This document shows, piece after piece, positions 44,053 through 53,236 of a stretch of 64,000 nt of DNA. Numbering within the stretch: the stretch's first letter is position 1; each line of letters starts with the position of its first letter. Below the pieces are notes generated by a model that saw only the letters and a list, made by a program, of their open reading frames with translations, had not been told where the DNA came from and made no database searches. The stretch comes from CALINF01 sp039980455. GTDB lineage: Bacteria > Pseudomonadota > Gammaproteobacteria > Pseudomonadales > Halieaceae. Made by a program: the position numbers and the translations under genes. The stretch lies in NCBI GenBank assembly GCA_039980455.1, contig JBDXCG010000004.1:992001-1056000 (forward strand), read 5' to 3'.

Positions 44053-44688
44053 TCACTCGCTGAAGTTCGGCATCCAACCACCGCTATCGCGCCAGCGATT
44101 AACGATATCGCAGAATAACTCTGCTGTGCGCTCTGCGTCGTAAGCCGCCGAGTGTGCCTCGGTGTTGTCGAACGCAATGCCAGCTTCGGCGCACGCTTTG
44201 GCCAGTACCGTTTGGCCATACGCCAGGCCTGAGAGTGTGGCCGTATCAAAAAAGCTGAACGGGTGGAAAGGATTGCGCTTTATCTCGTTTCGCTCAACCG
44301 CAGCATTGATAAAGCCAGCGTCAAAGTGCGCATTGTGTCCGACTAAAATTGCTCGGTTGCAGCCCTGGTCCCTCACCTCTTTACGAATAATACGAAACAA
44401 CTCGGTCATTGCCTCGTTTTCGCTCACGGCCTCACGAAACGGGTGGTAAGGGTCGATCCCGGTAAAATCCAATGCGGCTTGTTCGAGGTTTGCGCCCTCG
44501 AAAGGTGCGACATTAAAGTTCACGGTGCGATGCACGGCTAACGTCCCGTCTTCATCCATGCGCACCAGTGTGGCAGCGACTTCGAGCACCGCATCCGTGG
44601 CTGCAATGAAGCCGCCGGTCTCCACATCAATAACAACAGGCAGGAAGCCGCGAAAGCGGTCGCTTATGCGATGCGACTCATTCAACAT
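44053..44688 (-). CDS. rnt: Ribonuclease T
   Basis: RNase T is a DEDDh 3'-5' exonuclease that trims tRNA and other stable RNA ends. The 211-residue protein shows the catalytic residues in VVIDVETGGF (Asp, Glu), GHNAHFDAGF (Asp) and AHSAAYDAERTA (His, Asp). It is 13 bp downstream of pyrC on the same strand; pyrC-rnt adjacency is also seen in Pseudomonas. Confidence 0.97.
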   Translation of the reverse strand: MLNESHRISDRFRGFLPVVIDVETGGFIAATDAVLEVAATLVRMDEDGTLAVHRTVNFNVAPFEGANLEQAALDFTGIDPYHPFREAVSENEAMTELFRIIRKEVRDQGCNRAILVGHNAHFDAGFINAAVERNEIKRNPFHPFSFFDTATLSGLAYGQTVLAKACAEAGIAFDNTEAHSAAYDAERTAELFCDIVNRWRDSGGWMPNFSE

Positions 44689-44701
44689 ACAAAACTCTTT
44701 G

Positions 44702-45745
44702 TCACAGGCTGCTCACAACGCGCCAGTGAATCTGCTCACCTGCGCGTAGAGGTGTTAGATGGTCGCTTCCCAGCGGCAGTTGCCCGGGTACGTCCCAGCT
44801 TTCCTTGCGCAGCGTAATCGTGTCTGCGTTGCGCGGCAGTTGGTAAAAATCGGGTCCGTAAAAGGAGGCAAACCCCTCCAGCTGGTCTAGCGCACCTAAG
44901 TCCTCAAATACTTCGGCATACAGCTCGATGGCGGCGTGAGCGGAGTATACGCCGGCACAACCACAATCTGTTTCTTTACTGCCGGTTGTGTGGGGCGCTG
45001 AGTCGGTTCCCAGGAAGAACTTCGGGTTGCCGGAGCTGGCGGCCTCGCGCAGTTCATTTTGGTGAATATTACGTTTCAAAATGGGGAGGCAGTAATAGTG
45101 TGGCCGGATACCGCCGACCAGCATGTCATTGCGATTAAACATGAGGTGGTGGGGAGTGATAGTGGCAGCCACTTTGTGTGATGCGTCGCGCACAAACTGT
45201 ACTGCGTCTCGTGTTGTGATGTGTTCGAGTACGATGCGCAAGCCGGGAAAGCGTTCACTGATAGGCATCAGGTGTTTATCGATGAACACTTTCTCCCGAT
45301 CAAATATGTCGATGTCATGATCGGTGACTTCCCCGTGGATCAGCAGTGGCAGGTCGTTCTCTTCCATCGCAGCTAACACCGGAAACAAGCTATCCAGCTT
45401 GGCAACACCGGCGTCGGAATTGGTGGTGGCGCCCGCTGGGTAGAGCTTAACGGCATACACAGCATCCGAAGCAGCGGCTAGCTCAATTTCTGCCGCATCG
45501 GTCTGATCTGTTAGATACAGGGTCATTAGCGGCTGGAATTGCCGTGGTTGATCTGCCATAGCCGCCGTTATGCGGTCTCGATAGGCAATAGCATCGGCTA
45601 CCGATTGCGCCGGAGGCGTCAGGTTAGGCATTACGATAACGCGCTGGAAGTAGCGTGCCATATCGGCGCAGGTGTGCTGTAGTGCTGCGCCGTCGCGCAG
45701 GTGAACGTGCCAATCGTCCGGTCGGGTGATAGTGATTTCTGTCAC
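44702..45745 (-). CDS. pyrC: Dihydroorotase
   Basis: PyrC cyclises carbamoyl-aspartate to dihydroorotate in pyrimidine synthesis. The 347 residues match the short class II dihydroorotase. Metal ligands appear in DDWHVHLRDG (HxH), the carboxylated Lys in AVKLYPAGATTNSD, His in LIHGEVTD and LEHITT, and Asp in FFLGTDSAPH. It is divergent from argG with a 139-bp shared upstream region. Together with carB the window covers parts of both the pyrimidine and arginine routes. Confidence 0.98.
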   Translation of the reverse strand: MTEITITRPDDWHVHLRDGAALQHTCADMARYFQRVIVMPNLTPPAQSVADAIAYRDRITAAMADQPRQFQPLMTLYLTDQTDAAEIELAAASDAVYAVKLYPAGATTNSDAGVAKLDSLFPVLAAMEENDLPLLIHGEVTDHDIDIFDREKVFIDKHLMPISERFPGLRIVLEHITTRDAVQFVRDASHKVAATITPHHLMFNRNDMLVGGIRPHYYCLPILKRNIHQNELREAASSGNPKFFLGTDSAPHTTGSKETDCGCAGVYSAHAAIELYAEVFEDLGALDQLEGFASFYGPDFYQLPRNADTITLRKESWDVPGQLPLGSDHLTPLRAGEQIHWRVVSSL

Positions 45746-45884
45746 AGCGTGAAGCTTCTCTTTGCAAGGAGGGCAGATGCTACCGTAATCAGGGCCTCTC
45801 TGAAACAGACTATAGCCCAGACTGGGAATTCCTTTTGCCCAGGAGTAAACTTGCCCGTCTTTTTGGGTTCAAAGTGGTGTGCTT

Positions 45885-47105
45885 ATGTCTGATGTGAATA
45901 AAGTAGTGTTGGCGTATTCAGGTGGTCTGGATACTTCCGTGATCGTGCGTTGGCTGCAGGATACCTACGGCTGTGAGGTTGTGACCTTTACTGCAGACAT
46001 TGGTCAGGGTGAAGAAGTGGAGCCGGCTCGAGCCAAAGCTGAGGCTCTGGGCGTCAAGGAAATCTATATCGACGATCTGCGAGAGGAGTTTGTCCGCGAT
46101 TTCGTGTTTCCAATGTTTCGTGCCAATACCATTTATGAGGGCGAATACCTGCTAGGCACCTCTATCGCGCGCCCCCTGATTTCCAAGCGCTTGATTGAGA
46201 TCGCCAATGAAACCGGCGCTGCTGCCATCTCTCACGGCGCGACAGGTAAAGGAAATGACCAGGTACGCTTTGAGTTAGGCGCTTATGCGCTCAAGCCAGG
46301 CATCAAGGTGATCGCACCCTGGCGCGAGTGGGATCTGACCTCCCGAGAGTCGTTGATGGCCTATTGTGAGGAGCGCGACATCCCGGTAGATTTCGCCAGT
46401 TCCAAGAAGAAGTCGCCATACTCCATGGATGCCAACCTGCTGCACATCTCCTACGAAGGCGGCATTCTCGAGGAGCCCTGGGCGGAGGCGCAGGAAGATA
46501 TGTGGCGCTGGAGCGTAAGCCCCGAAGCAGCGCCTGATACTCCCACGTATATCGAACTGGATTACGAACGTGGGGATATTGTAGCGATTGATGGTCAGGC
46601 TATGTCGCCAGCGACTGTGTTGGAGCATCTCAACACAGTGGGCGGCGCCAACGGGATTGGCCGTGCCGATATCGTCGAAAACCGCTACGTTGGCATGAAA
46701 GCTCGCGGTTGCTACGAAACGCCCGGAGGCACCATCATGCTCAAGGCACACCGTGCCATCGAATCAATCACGCTCGATCGTGAAGTCGCGCACTTGAAAG
46801 ACGATCTCATGCCGCGCTATGCCAACTTGATTTACAACGGCTACTGGTGGTCTCCCGAGCGCAGAATGCTGCAAGCAGCCATCGACGAGTCGCAGGCGGC
46901 GGTTAACGGACGCGTACGACTCAAGCTCTATAAAGGCAATGTGATCGTGGCGGGGCGTCAGTCAGATGACAGCCTGTTTGATGAGAGCATCGCGACGTTT
47001 GAGGAAGATGCCGGCGCTTACGACCAGGCCGACGCGGAAGGCTTTATCAAGCTCAATGCATTGCGGATGCGTATCGCTGCCAATAAGGGCCGCTCTCCAC
47101 TATAA
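45885..47105 (+). CDS. argG: Argininosuccinate synthase
   Basis: ArgG joins citrulline and aspartate with ATP. The 406-residue protein begins with the ATP-pyrophosphatase P-loop VLAYSGGLDTSV and includes SHGATGKGNDQVRFELG, the citrulline-binding segment VDFASSKKKSPYSMD and GCYETPGGTIM. ATG 45885 gives the normal N-terminus; a GTG at 45879 is two codons upstream. No strong ribosome-binding site is visible for either. It is convergent with the DUF3604 gene. Confidence 0.98.
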   Translation: MSDVNKVVLAYSGGLDTSVIVRWLQDTYGCEVVTFTADIGQGEEVEPARAKAEALGVKEIYIDDLREEFVRDFVFPMFRANTIYEGEYLLGTSIARPLISKRLIEIANETGAAAISHGATGKGNDQVRFELGAYALKPGIKVIAPWREWDLTSRESLMAYCEERDIPVDFASSKKKSPYSMDANLLHISYEGGILEEPWAEAQEDMWRWSVSPEAAPDTPTYIELDYERGDIVAIDGQAMSPATVLEHLNTVGGANGIGRADIVENRYVGMKARGCYETPGGTIMLKAHRAIESITLDREVAHLKDDLMPRYANLIYNGYWWSPERRMLQAAIDESQAAVNGRVRLKLYKGNVIVAGRQSDDSLFDESIATFEEDAGAYDQADAEGFIKLNALRMRIAANKGRSPL

Positions 47106-47114
47106 AAAGCCAGC

Positions 47115-47141
47115 TGGCGCTCTGCTAATCACAGAGCGCCA
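47115..47141. terminator. Hairpin between convergent argG and DUF3604 genes
   Basis: TGGCGCTCTG and CAGAGCGCCA form a perfect 10-bp stem with a 7-nt loop, 9 bp past the argG stop. No long T run follows on either strand, so termination efficiency is uncertain, but the position between convergent genes supports that role. Confidence 0.6.
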
Positions 47142-47175
47142 TGTCTTACCCGCCGAGCTGATTAAATAGCAACGC

Positions 47176-49092
47176 CTAAGGTGTATACCAGATTGGGGAG
47201 GTGTAGGCACGGTCCTGGGTAGATACTGGCGCGCCCTCTGGAATGGGTATGCCAAAGCGCACAGCATCGTGCGTGGACCAGCGTGGCTTGGGAATTTCGA
47301 TGACCCTGGCGTAGTAGAACGCCCGCTGCTTGGGATCGAAGTCTGGATCGCTCCACACAGTGCCCAGTTCCGCTGAGCCGATAGTATTAGTCCACGATGC
47401 TGTTTCGGCATCTACCGTATTACCCACCGGGGGTAGCTTGCCATCTGCTCCAGGCTTGCGATCGCCCGACCAGACAACGTCGTACACTTGTTCTTTGGTT
47501 GTCTTGCCTTCCTGCCAGCCTTTCACGATTTGGATGCGGTCGATATTGGCACCGATAGCGTCTCGCAGTGCGTACACCATGAAAGACGGTGCTTTATCGT
47601 TCTTGCGCACTGGTAGATCACCACCCATCGGAACGCCCTTCGTGTAGCCCGCAAACGCAGGTTGCCGGTTGTCCATGTCGCTAGCATTGAAGTCCCAGCC
47701 GCCGAAGAAGCGCACTTGCAGGCGGCTGCCTGTGGTTGCATAAACTTCCTTTCGCTCCATCGCATCGAAAATGGCTTCGCGGGTATTGTCCGTTGCCCAA
47801 ACTGCTGCCAGCCCGGAGGCTACCTGTTGCCAGCCCATGATGGAGCCTTGGTCAGTCGACATAAATGGGTGGTTCATTCGTGTGGGGCTTGGCTCTGCTC
47901 CCGAATGCTTACCAAAAAAGTTGTCCTCTTGGGTTGTGGCCAGTGAGGTGTGACTGTCGGTCGATCCGATCATGCCGAACTTGTAAGGGTTAGTACCCAT
48001 GCGATCTTCAAGCAGGAGGCCGCGCTTGAGTGCTTCACGCGCGTATTCGCCTGCGAGCATTTCATTTGTCTTGGCCTGGGAAACATCCAAGTTACCCACA
48101 TCCCAGGTTTCGTAATCTGCAAACTCATCATTGGGTGACAGGAACGGGTGGGTCTCTCCATCTCCCTTGATCTGCGTAGCTTCGTACAGCGGTTCCCAGT
48201 TTGCGCGGCGTTCGACATACGCAACGTCCACGCGCTTGTTGTCGCTTTGCTTGCCCATCGGAAACATGATGCCGTTCGCAAGGTTACCGTTGTGTGCAAT
48301 AGCCAATACGTCGCCGCCGGTATCTTTCTCGTACTTCTCAAGCCAGGTCCACAGGTCCCGTGGTGTGGTACTGCCGAACGGTTTCATCGTGGTGTAAGGC
48401 ACCATCGCGCCGCCTTTGTCGCCGCCATCACGATACACCACGACACGGTGCAGATTGTTGCCCTTCACCAGCGAGGTCCACTCATAGCCGATAAAGGCTG
48501 TGAACTTGCCCGGATCGTTGTAGCGCTCGGCGGCCTCTACGGTGCGTTGCCAGGCTGCTTTATAGGGTTTGGAGTCTGGCGTATAGACCAGCGCTTCGGG
48601 AAATTTACCCTGTGAGAATAAGCCAATGAGCTCTAGCGCCACGCCAACACCATCGCCCGACTTAACGCGGTCGTACCAATCCTTACCCGTTGGGTCCGAC
48701 AGGATGTGGGGCGCGCCCGAAAGCATGTCAGGGAAAAACCCCATGTTGTCGGAATGATCGGCCACCACGAGGAAGTCCAGCGGGCGTGACAGTTTGACCG
48801 GTCCAGCCGAGGTCGATTCTACTTGCTCTCCTTTCGCGAATCGGTAGGCAGAATCCAGGCCTAGCCGATTGCCGAACGCACCCGCATCCATCGAAATATC
48901 GGTATGCAAATGAGTATCGCCGAAGTATACCCCGGTGGCGAAATTACGGCCGGCGTAGGGTGAGTAGACAGTGCCCGGATAGCGGTCAGAGAGGCCTTCA
49001 CCGTTGCTAGGTGGGGGGATCTGCGCGTGCGCCGCGCCTGCCAGGAGCAGAGACGTTGCGATCAGGCTTTTTATGGCAGCTGGAGGTGTCAT
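47176..49092 (-). CDS. DUF3604-family secreted protein
   Basis: This 638-residue protein has a clear Sec signal peptide (residues 1-23, ending AGAAHA). The mature part matches DUF3604, a PHP-like metal-dependent fold. YFGDTHLHTDISMDAG, VADHSDNMGF, AIAHNGNLANG and GSTDSHTSL supply His/Asp residues expected to bind metals. The family is abundant in marine gammaproteobacteria; its substrates are not known to me. An AGGA precedes the ATG. It is divergent from a flavin monooxygenase, with a 318-bp shared region. Confidence 0.9.
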   Translation of the reverse strand: MTPPAAIKSLIATSLLLAGAAHAQIPPPSNGEGLSDRYPGTVYSPYAGRNFATGVYFGDTHLHTDISMDAGAFGNRLGLDSAYRFAKGEQVESTSAGPVKLSRPLDFLVVADHSDNMGFFPDMLSGAPHILSDPTGKDWYDRVKSGDGVGVALELIGLFSQGKFPEALVYTPDSKPYKAAWQRTVEAAERYNDPGKFTAFIGYEWTSLVKGNNLHRVVVYRDGGDKGGAMVPYTTMKPFGSTTPRDLWTWLEKYEKDTGGDVLAIAHNGNLANGIMFPMGKQSDNKRVDVAYVERRANWEPLYEATQIKGDGETHPFLSPNDEFADYETWDVGNLDVSQAKTNEMLAGEYAREALKRGLLLEDRMGTNPYKFGMIGSTDSHTSLATTQEDNFFGKHSGAEPSPTRMNHPFMSTDQGSIMGWQQVASGLAAVWATDNTREAIFDAMERKEVYATTGSRLQVRFFGGWDFNASDMDNRQPAFAGYTKGVPMGGDLPVRKNDKAPSFMVYALRDAIGANIDRIQIVKGWQEGKTTKEQVYDVVWSGDRKPGADGKLPPVGNTVDAETASWTNTIGSAELGTVWSDPDFDPKQRAFYYARVIEIPKPRWSTHDAVRFGIPIPEGAPVSTQDRAYTSPIWYTP

Positions 49093-49410
49093 ACGGTTTA
49101 TTCCTGCGGATTCTATATGGGAGGGACGCTTCTCAGTCTAGTCACTTCATATAACTATTCAAACGAATAAGGGGCTTCGCCTGATCTACATCAAACCCGG
49201 GACCAGAGCAGTGCATGGTTAGCACTCAGGGAGCGACGATTTGGGTTAACCATCTGCGGCGGCGGAGCATATCAGCAGGGGTGCCAAGTCGATAAGGATG
49301 AAATATAGTGGGGGACTGTGCATAGTGTGACACTGCTGTTTAGAGCTGCATAGGATCAGCCAGAGCTAGCCAGTAGTCTCACCCGAATAACTATACAAAG
49401 AGGAAATCCG
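49093..49410. promoter_or_regulatory. Divergent region between DUF3604 and monooxygenase genes
   Basis: No gene is supported in these 318 bp. A 13-bp sequence, ATAACTATTCAAA (49151-49163), recurs as ATAACTATACAAA (49387-49399), one copy near each gene start. The first copy is part of a TATTC-N4-GAATA palindrome (49156-49169). These could be operator sites for common regulation. No consensus promoter stands out. Confidence 0.4.
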
Positions 49411-50916
49411 ATGGCTCAGGAAATTGTTGATGTAATGATTGTGGGAGCTGGCCTATCAGGCATCGGCGCCGCCTATCATCTGCGCAAAAACTGCCCGGAA
49501 CGTAGCGTTGCCATACTAGAGGCCCGCGATGCGATCGGTGGTACCTGGGATCTGTTTCGGTATCCAGGCATTCGCTCAGACAGCGATATGCACACGCTGG
49601 GATACAACTTCAAACCCTGGCGTGCGGCCAAGTCGATTGCCGATGGGCCGTCCATTCTCGAATATGTACGCGAGACGGCGGCCGAGAACGACATCGATAG
49701 CAAAATTCGCTTCAAGCATCGTGTGATCTCTGCAGACTGGTCATCTGAAGACTCGCTCTGGACGGTACAGGTTGAGCGTGGAGAGACGAACGACACGACA
49801 ACGGTTCAGTGCCAGTTTCTTCTGCTTTGCAGTGGCTATTACAATTACGATCATGGGCATAAGCCTGACTTTCCCGGTAAGGATAGTTTTAAGGGTGACA
49901 TTGTCTACCCGCAATTCTGGCCGGAAGATCTCGACTACACAGGCAAGAAAGTCGTGGTTATTGGCTCGGGTGCCACTGCAATGACGTTGGTGCCCTCCAT
50001 GTCTGATAAAGCTAGTGAAGTGGTCATGCTACAGCGCTCCCCGACCTACGTGGTGTCGCGCCCCGATAAAGATGTGATCGCCAACACGTTGCGCAAGTTC
50101 CTGCCGGATAGCTGGGCGTATAACATTACGCGTTTCAAAAATACGGCGATGCAGCAGTTTGTTTATCACCGGACGCGGGTGGCACCAGAGAAGATTAAGC
50201 AGAAGTTACTGGATGAGGTGCGCAAGGAGCTTGGCCCCGACTACGATGTCGATAAGCACTTTACTCCCAGTTACAACCCATGGGATCAGCGGCTCTGTCT
50301 GGTACCCAATAGTGATCTATTTGAGTCGATCAAATCGGGCAAGGCGCGCGTCGTCACCGATCATATCGATACGTTTACGGAAACCGGGATTCAGCTGAAG
50401 TCGGGGGAGTTCCTCGATGCGGATATCATCGTCTCAGCGACCGGGTTGGAGCTGGTTGTGATGGGTGGTGCCAGCTTTAGTGTCGATGGCGCACCCGTCG
50501 ATTTCTCCAAAGAGTGGACCTATAAAGGGCTGATGGTGAGTGGTGTACCAAATCTTGTCTCCACGTTTGGGTACATTAACGCGTCCTGGACACTGCGTGC
50601 TGATCTAACGGCGGAGTGGGTGTGTCGTGTGCTGAATCAGATGAAAGAAACAGGCACAACACGCGCAATGCCGATATTGCCTGAGTCACTGCAGTCGATG
50701 CCTCCCCGTAAGTGGATTGATGATTTTGCGGCGGGGTACATGGAGCGGGTTATGCATCTGTTTCCACGTCAGGGTGATCGCGAGCCCTGGATTAACCCCC
50801 AAAATTATCGCAAGGATCGCAAGATGTTTCTGCAGGGCGAGCTGGCAGATGGCACCTTACAGTTCTCCAGACCCGACGCAGTAGAGCGTCCTGTGGAGCT
50901 GGCGAAGGCCAGCTGA
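49411..50916 (+). CDS. Flavin-containing (Baeyer-Villiger-like) monooxygenase
   Basis: This 501-residue FAD- and NADPH-dependent oxygenase resembles the EtaA/cyclohexanone-monooxygenase group. It has FAD-binding VGAGLSGIGAAYHL, the GGTWDLFRYPGIRSDSDM segment and NADPH-binding VIGSGATAM. The Baeyer-Villiger fingerprint is recognisable as FKGDIVYPQFW, but its central His is replaced by Tyr. GAGGAAA precedes the ATG. Ketone or steroid-like substrates are possible, though the altered fingerprint makes even the reaction type uncertain. Confidence 0.87.
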   Translation: MAQEIVDVMIVGAGLSGIGAAYHLRKNCPERSVAILEARDAIGGTWDLFRYPGIRSDSDMHTLGYNFKPWRAAKSIADGPSILEYVRETAAENDIDSKIRFKHRVISADWSSEDSLWTVQVERGETNDTTTVQCQFLLLCSGYYNYDHGHKPDFPGKDSFKGDIVYPQFWPEDLDYTGKKVVVIGSGATAMTLVPSMSDKASEVVMLQRSPTYVVSRPDKDVIANTLRKFLPDSWAYNITRFKNTAMQQFVYHRTRVAPEKIKQKLLDEVRKELGPDYDVDKHFTPSYNPWDQRLCLVPNSDLFESIKSGKARVVTDHIDTFTETGIQLKSGEFLDADIIVSATGLELVVMGGASFSVDGAPVDFSKEWTYKGLMVSGVPNLVSTFGYINASWTLRADLTAEWVCRVLNQMKETGTTRAMPILPESLQSMPPRKWIDDFAAGYMERVMHLFPRQGDREPWINPQNYRKDRKMFLQGELADGTLQFSRPDAVERPVELAKAS

Positions 50917-50925
50917 TTTTCAGCG

Positions 50926-51117
50926 GTGGCGGAGCTTGATCAGCGCGGGATCGGTTGTCCCTACTGCGGGGAAACGATTGAGGTCTTGATTGATGATTCC
51001 GACGCCGGTACCGAGTACATCGAAGACTGTCAGGTGTGTTGTCGTCCGATACTGTTTTCGGTCCACGAAGATTTCAGTGGCCATCTGTCGGTAACGGTTC
51101 GCAGCGAAAACGAATAA
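50926..51117 (+). CDS. CPXCG-motif cysteine-rich small protein
   Basis: This 63-residue protein has a zinc-ribbon-like CPYCG and CQVCC pair, the signature of the CPXCG-motif family, separated by an acidic stretch (DDSDAGTEYIED). The start is GTG 50926, ten bases after the monooxygenase stop, so it is probably cotranscribed. Family function is unknown. Confidence 0.85.
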   Translation: MAELDQRGIGCPYCGETIEVLIDDSDAGTEYIEDCQVCCRPILFSVHEDFSGHLSVTVRSENE

Positions 51118-51147
51118 TTCGGTTCCCATTGGTTACGGAGCGTTAGC

Positions 51148-52266
51148 ATGAGTATTTCCAGAAGAAGGCTGGTTCAGGCAGGATTGGCGGCGGGCGCTGC
51201 GGGTTCACTGGCGCCGGGAGTTGCCGCCAAAGGTTTCGTGCAGGGCGGTTTCAAGCCGCAACGCGTTTTGATTTTGGGTGGTACAGGCTATATTGGTCCG
51301 CATATGGTGCGCGAGGCGCTGCGTCGTGGGCACGAAGTCACGTTGTTCAATCGTGGTAAAACCAACAGTGCCTTGTTTCCCGATGTGAGAACGCTTAAGG
51401 GCGATCGCAATAACGGGCTGGATGCGCTTAAAGGCAAGAGCTGGGATGTAGTGATCGATAATTCCGGCTACGTACCTCGACACGTAGAAGATTCGGCGCG
51501 GCTGCTAGCCACGGCGGCAAAGCACTATGTGTATATCTCTACGGTGTCCGTGTACGCCGGTGGCATTCCCACAATTGATGAAGACTCGCCGCTTGCAACA
51601 ATGGAAGACGAGACCGTCGAGGATGTTACTGGCGAGACCTATGGTCCTCTTAAAGCGCTCTGCGAACAGCGCGCTGCGGCGGCATTCGGGGCTGATCGGC
51701 TAACGATTTTAAGGCCAACCTATATATGTGGCCCTGGTGATCATACCGATCGCTTTACTTACTGGCCCGCCAGAGCTAGCCGTGGTGGTGAGATGCTCTG
51801 GCCCGGCGCGCCTGCGGATAAGATACAGATTATTGATGTGCGCGATCTGGCTAATTTCACGCTCGATTCGATCGACAAGCAAATTATGGGCACGTTCAAT
51901 ACTGTGACTCCAGCGGGTCAGTACACGATGGGTGATCTGTTGGATGACTGTCGCGCGGTTACCACTAGCGATTTCAGCCCGGTGTGGGTGCCTTATGATT
52001 TCCAAGTTACTCAGGAGCTGGGCTCTGGCAATGTCCTGCCCATCTGGACTCCCCCGTTGCCTGAATATGCGGGCTTTGCAATGACCAGTGGTGAGCGTGC
52101 CGTTGCCGCAGGGCTGCGTAATCGCAATACCCGCGAGACAGCGCGCGATGCACTGGCTTGGTGGAATGCATTGCCGCAGGAGCGCAAGATCAAAGCGAAG
52201 GCGGGCCTTGCGCCTGACGTAGAGGCAGCTGTTCTGGCCAACTGGGCGGCCTCGCAGGCGAGCTGA
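51148..52266 (+). CDS. Tat-exported NAD-dependent epimerase/dehydratase-like protein
   Basis: This 372-residue extended SDR protein has an N-terminal twin-arginine signal (SRRRLVQAGLAAG, with an AxA-type cleavage near residue 27). It continues with the nucleotide-binding LILGGTGYIGPHM and the YGPLK active-site pair (YxxxK). TVSVYAG and ILRPTYICGPGDHTD follow the family pattern. Export of an NAD(P)-binding enzyme by Tat implies cofactor loading before transport. It lies 30 bp after the CPXCG gene. The substrate is unknown. Confidence 0.85.
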   Translation: MSISRRRLVQAGLAAGAAGSLAPGVAAKGFVQGGFKPQRVLILGGTGYIGPHMVREALRRGHEVTLFNRGKTNSALFPDVRTLKGDRNNGLDALKGKSWDVVIDNSGYVPRHVEDSARLLATAAKHYVYISTVSVYAGGIPTIDEDSPLATMEDETVEDVTGETYGPLKALCEQRAAAAFGADRLTILRPTYICGPGDHTDRFTYWPARASRGGEMLWPGAPADKIQIIDVRDLANFTLDSIDKQIMGTFNTVTPAGQYTMGDLLDDCRAVTTSDFSPVWVPYDFQVTQELGSGNVLPIWTPPLPEYAGFAMTSGERAVAAGLRNRNTRETARDALAWWNALPQERKIKAKAGLAPDVEAAVLANWAASQAS

Positions 52267-52296
52267 TTCTCACTGTAAAACAGTCGTTATTCCGCT

Positions 52297-53103
52297 GTGG
52301 TTAAGTGGCTATGTCCAGTGTGCCGACAACCCTTGTCGGGACTCACTCCCTTGCAGTGCGATAGTGGGCACAGCTTTGATCGCGCGCGCGAAGGTTATGT
52401 AAACCTTCTCCCCGCGAACAAAAAAAGTAGTCTTGAACCAGGCGACAACGCACTAATGATTGCCGCTCGCAGGCGTGTGCATGAGGCCGGGGTTTATCAA
52501 CCTCTGGCCGAATCCATCGCAAAGACCCTCGCTGAAACGGAGGTCGTCGCTGCGGGTCCGATACTCGACTTGGGTTGTGGCGAAGGCTATTACGCTGGCT
52601 ACCTCGCAGACCACCTCCCCACCGTCAGTATTTTGGGTGTAGATATGGCGAAGCCGGCGGTGCGACTGGCGGCCAAACGCCACCCGCGTGTTGATTTTGC
52701 TGTGGCCAGTGCCTTTGCTGTACCACTGCCGGAAGAATCTGTGGGTAGCGTGGTGAGTGTTTTTGCCCCGGCAGCACCAGCCGAATTGCAGCGGTTGCTA
52801 CCAGCAGGGGGTGTGTATCTGAAAGTGACTCCAGCGCCTATGCATCTGTGGTCTTTGCGCGAAGCACTCTACGCATCGCCTCGCCCGCACGCCGAAGAAG
52901 AGGTGATGGTGGCGGGATTCAGCCTGGTCAGTACCCGCACGGTTCGCTTTGCGCTGACAGCGAACCAGAACTTGGTGGCAGATATTGTTGCAATGACCCC
53001 ATTTGCTTACCGCGGACAACGCGAGAAGCGTGAGCTATTGCTGCAGCGAGAGAGTGTTCAAATAGAGATGGTTTTTACACAGAGTGTCCTGATCAGGGAG
53101 TGA
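52297..53103 (+). CDS. rlmA: 23S rRNA (guanine-N1) methyltransferase RlmA-like
   Basis: This 268-residue enzyme resembles RlmA(I), which methylates G745 of 23S rRNA. The N-terminal zinc finger (CPVC...CDSGHSFDRAREGYVNLL), PGDNALMIAARRR and the SAM-binding LDLGCGEGYY are characteristic. The start is GTG 52297. It follows the Tat-SDR gene by 30 bp without obvious functional link. Confidence 0.93.
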   Translation: MVKWLCPVCRQPLSGLTPLQCDSGHSFDRAREGYVNLLPANKKSSLEPGDNALMIAARRRVHEAGVYQPLAESIAKTLAETEVVAAGPILDLGCGEGYYAGYLADHLPTVSILGVDMAKPAVRLAAKRHPRVDFAVASAFAVPLPEESVGSVVSVFAPAAPAELQRLLPAGGVYLKVTPAPMHLWSLREALYASPRPHAEEEVMVAGFSLVSTRTVRFALTANQNLVADIVAMTPFAYRGQREKRELLLQRESVQIEMVFTQSVLIRE

Positions 53104-53125
53104 TCTGGTAGCGCACATTCTATAA

Positions 53126-53191
53126 ATCGACAAAATCGATCAATAAAGTTAAAAAATATCGATATACCGATCAATATGTAATTCGTATAAT
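53126..53191 (+). promoter_or_regulatory. Peroxiredoxin promoter with repeated operator-like motif
   Basis: A -10 TATAAT lies at 53186-53191. Upstream, an AT-rich region has a repeated pattern, ATCGA followed by CGATCAATA, at 53126-53145 and 53158-53176 (32-bp offset, about three helical turns). The second copy covers the expected -35 region, where no consensus -35 exists, so an activator or repressor probably binds. I could not match it to OxyR. Confidence 0.55.
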
Positions 53192-53236
53192 GCTCCCAGT
53201 TTCAAAATTCATTCTTAAATAGTAATAGGAGCAGTT

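Noticed and set aside
53126..53176. OxyR binding site upstream of the peroxiredoxin gene
   Set aside because: The repeats do not fit the ATAG-N7-CTAT spacing of OxyR sites. I record them only as an unassigned operator-like motif.
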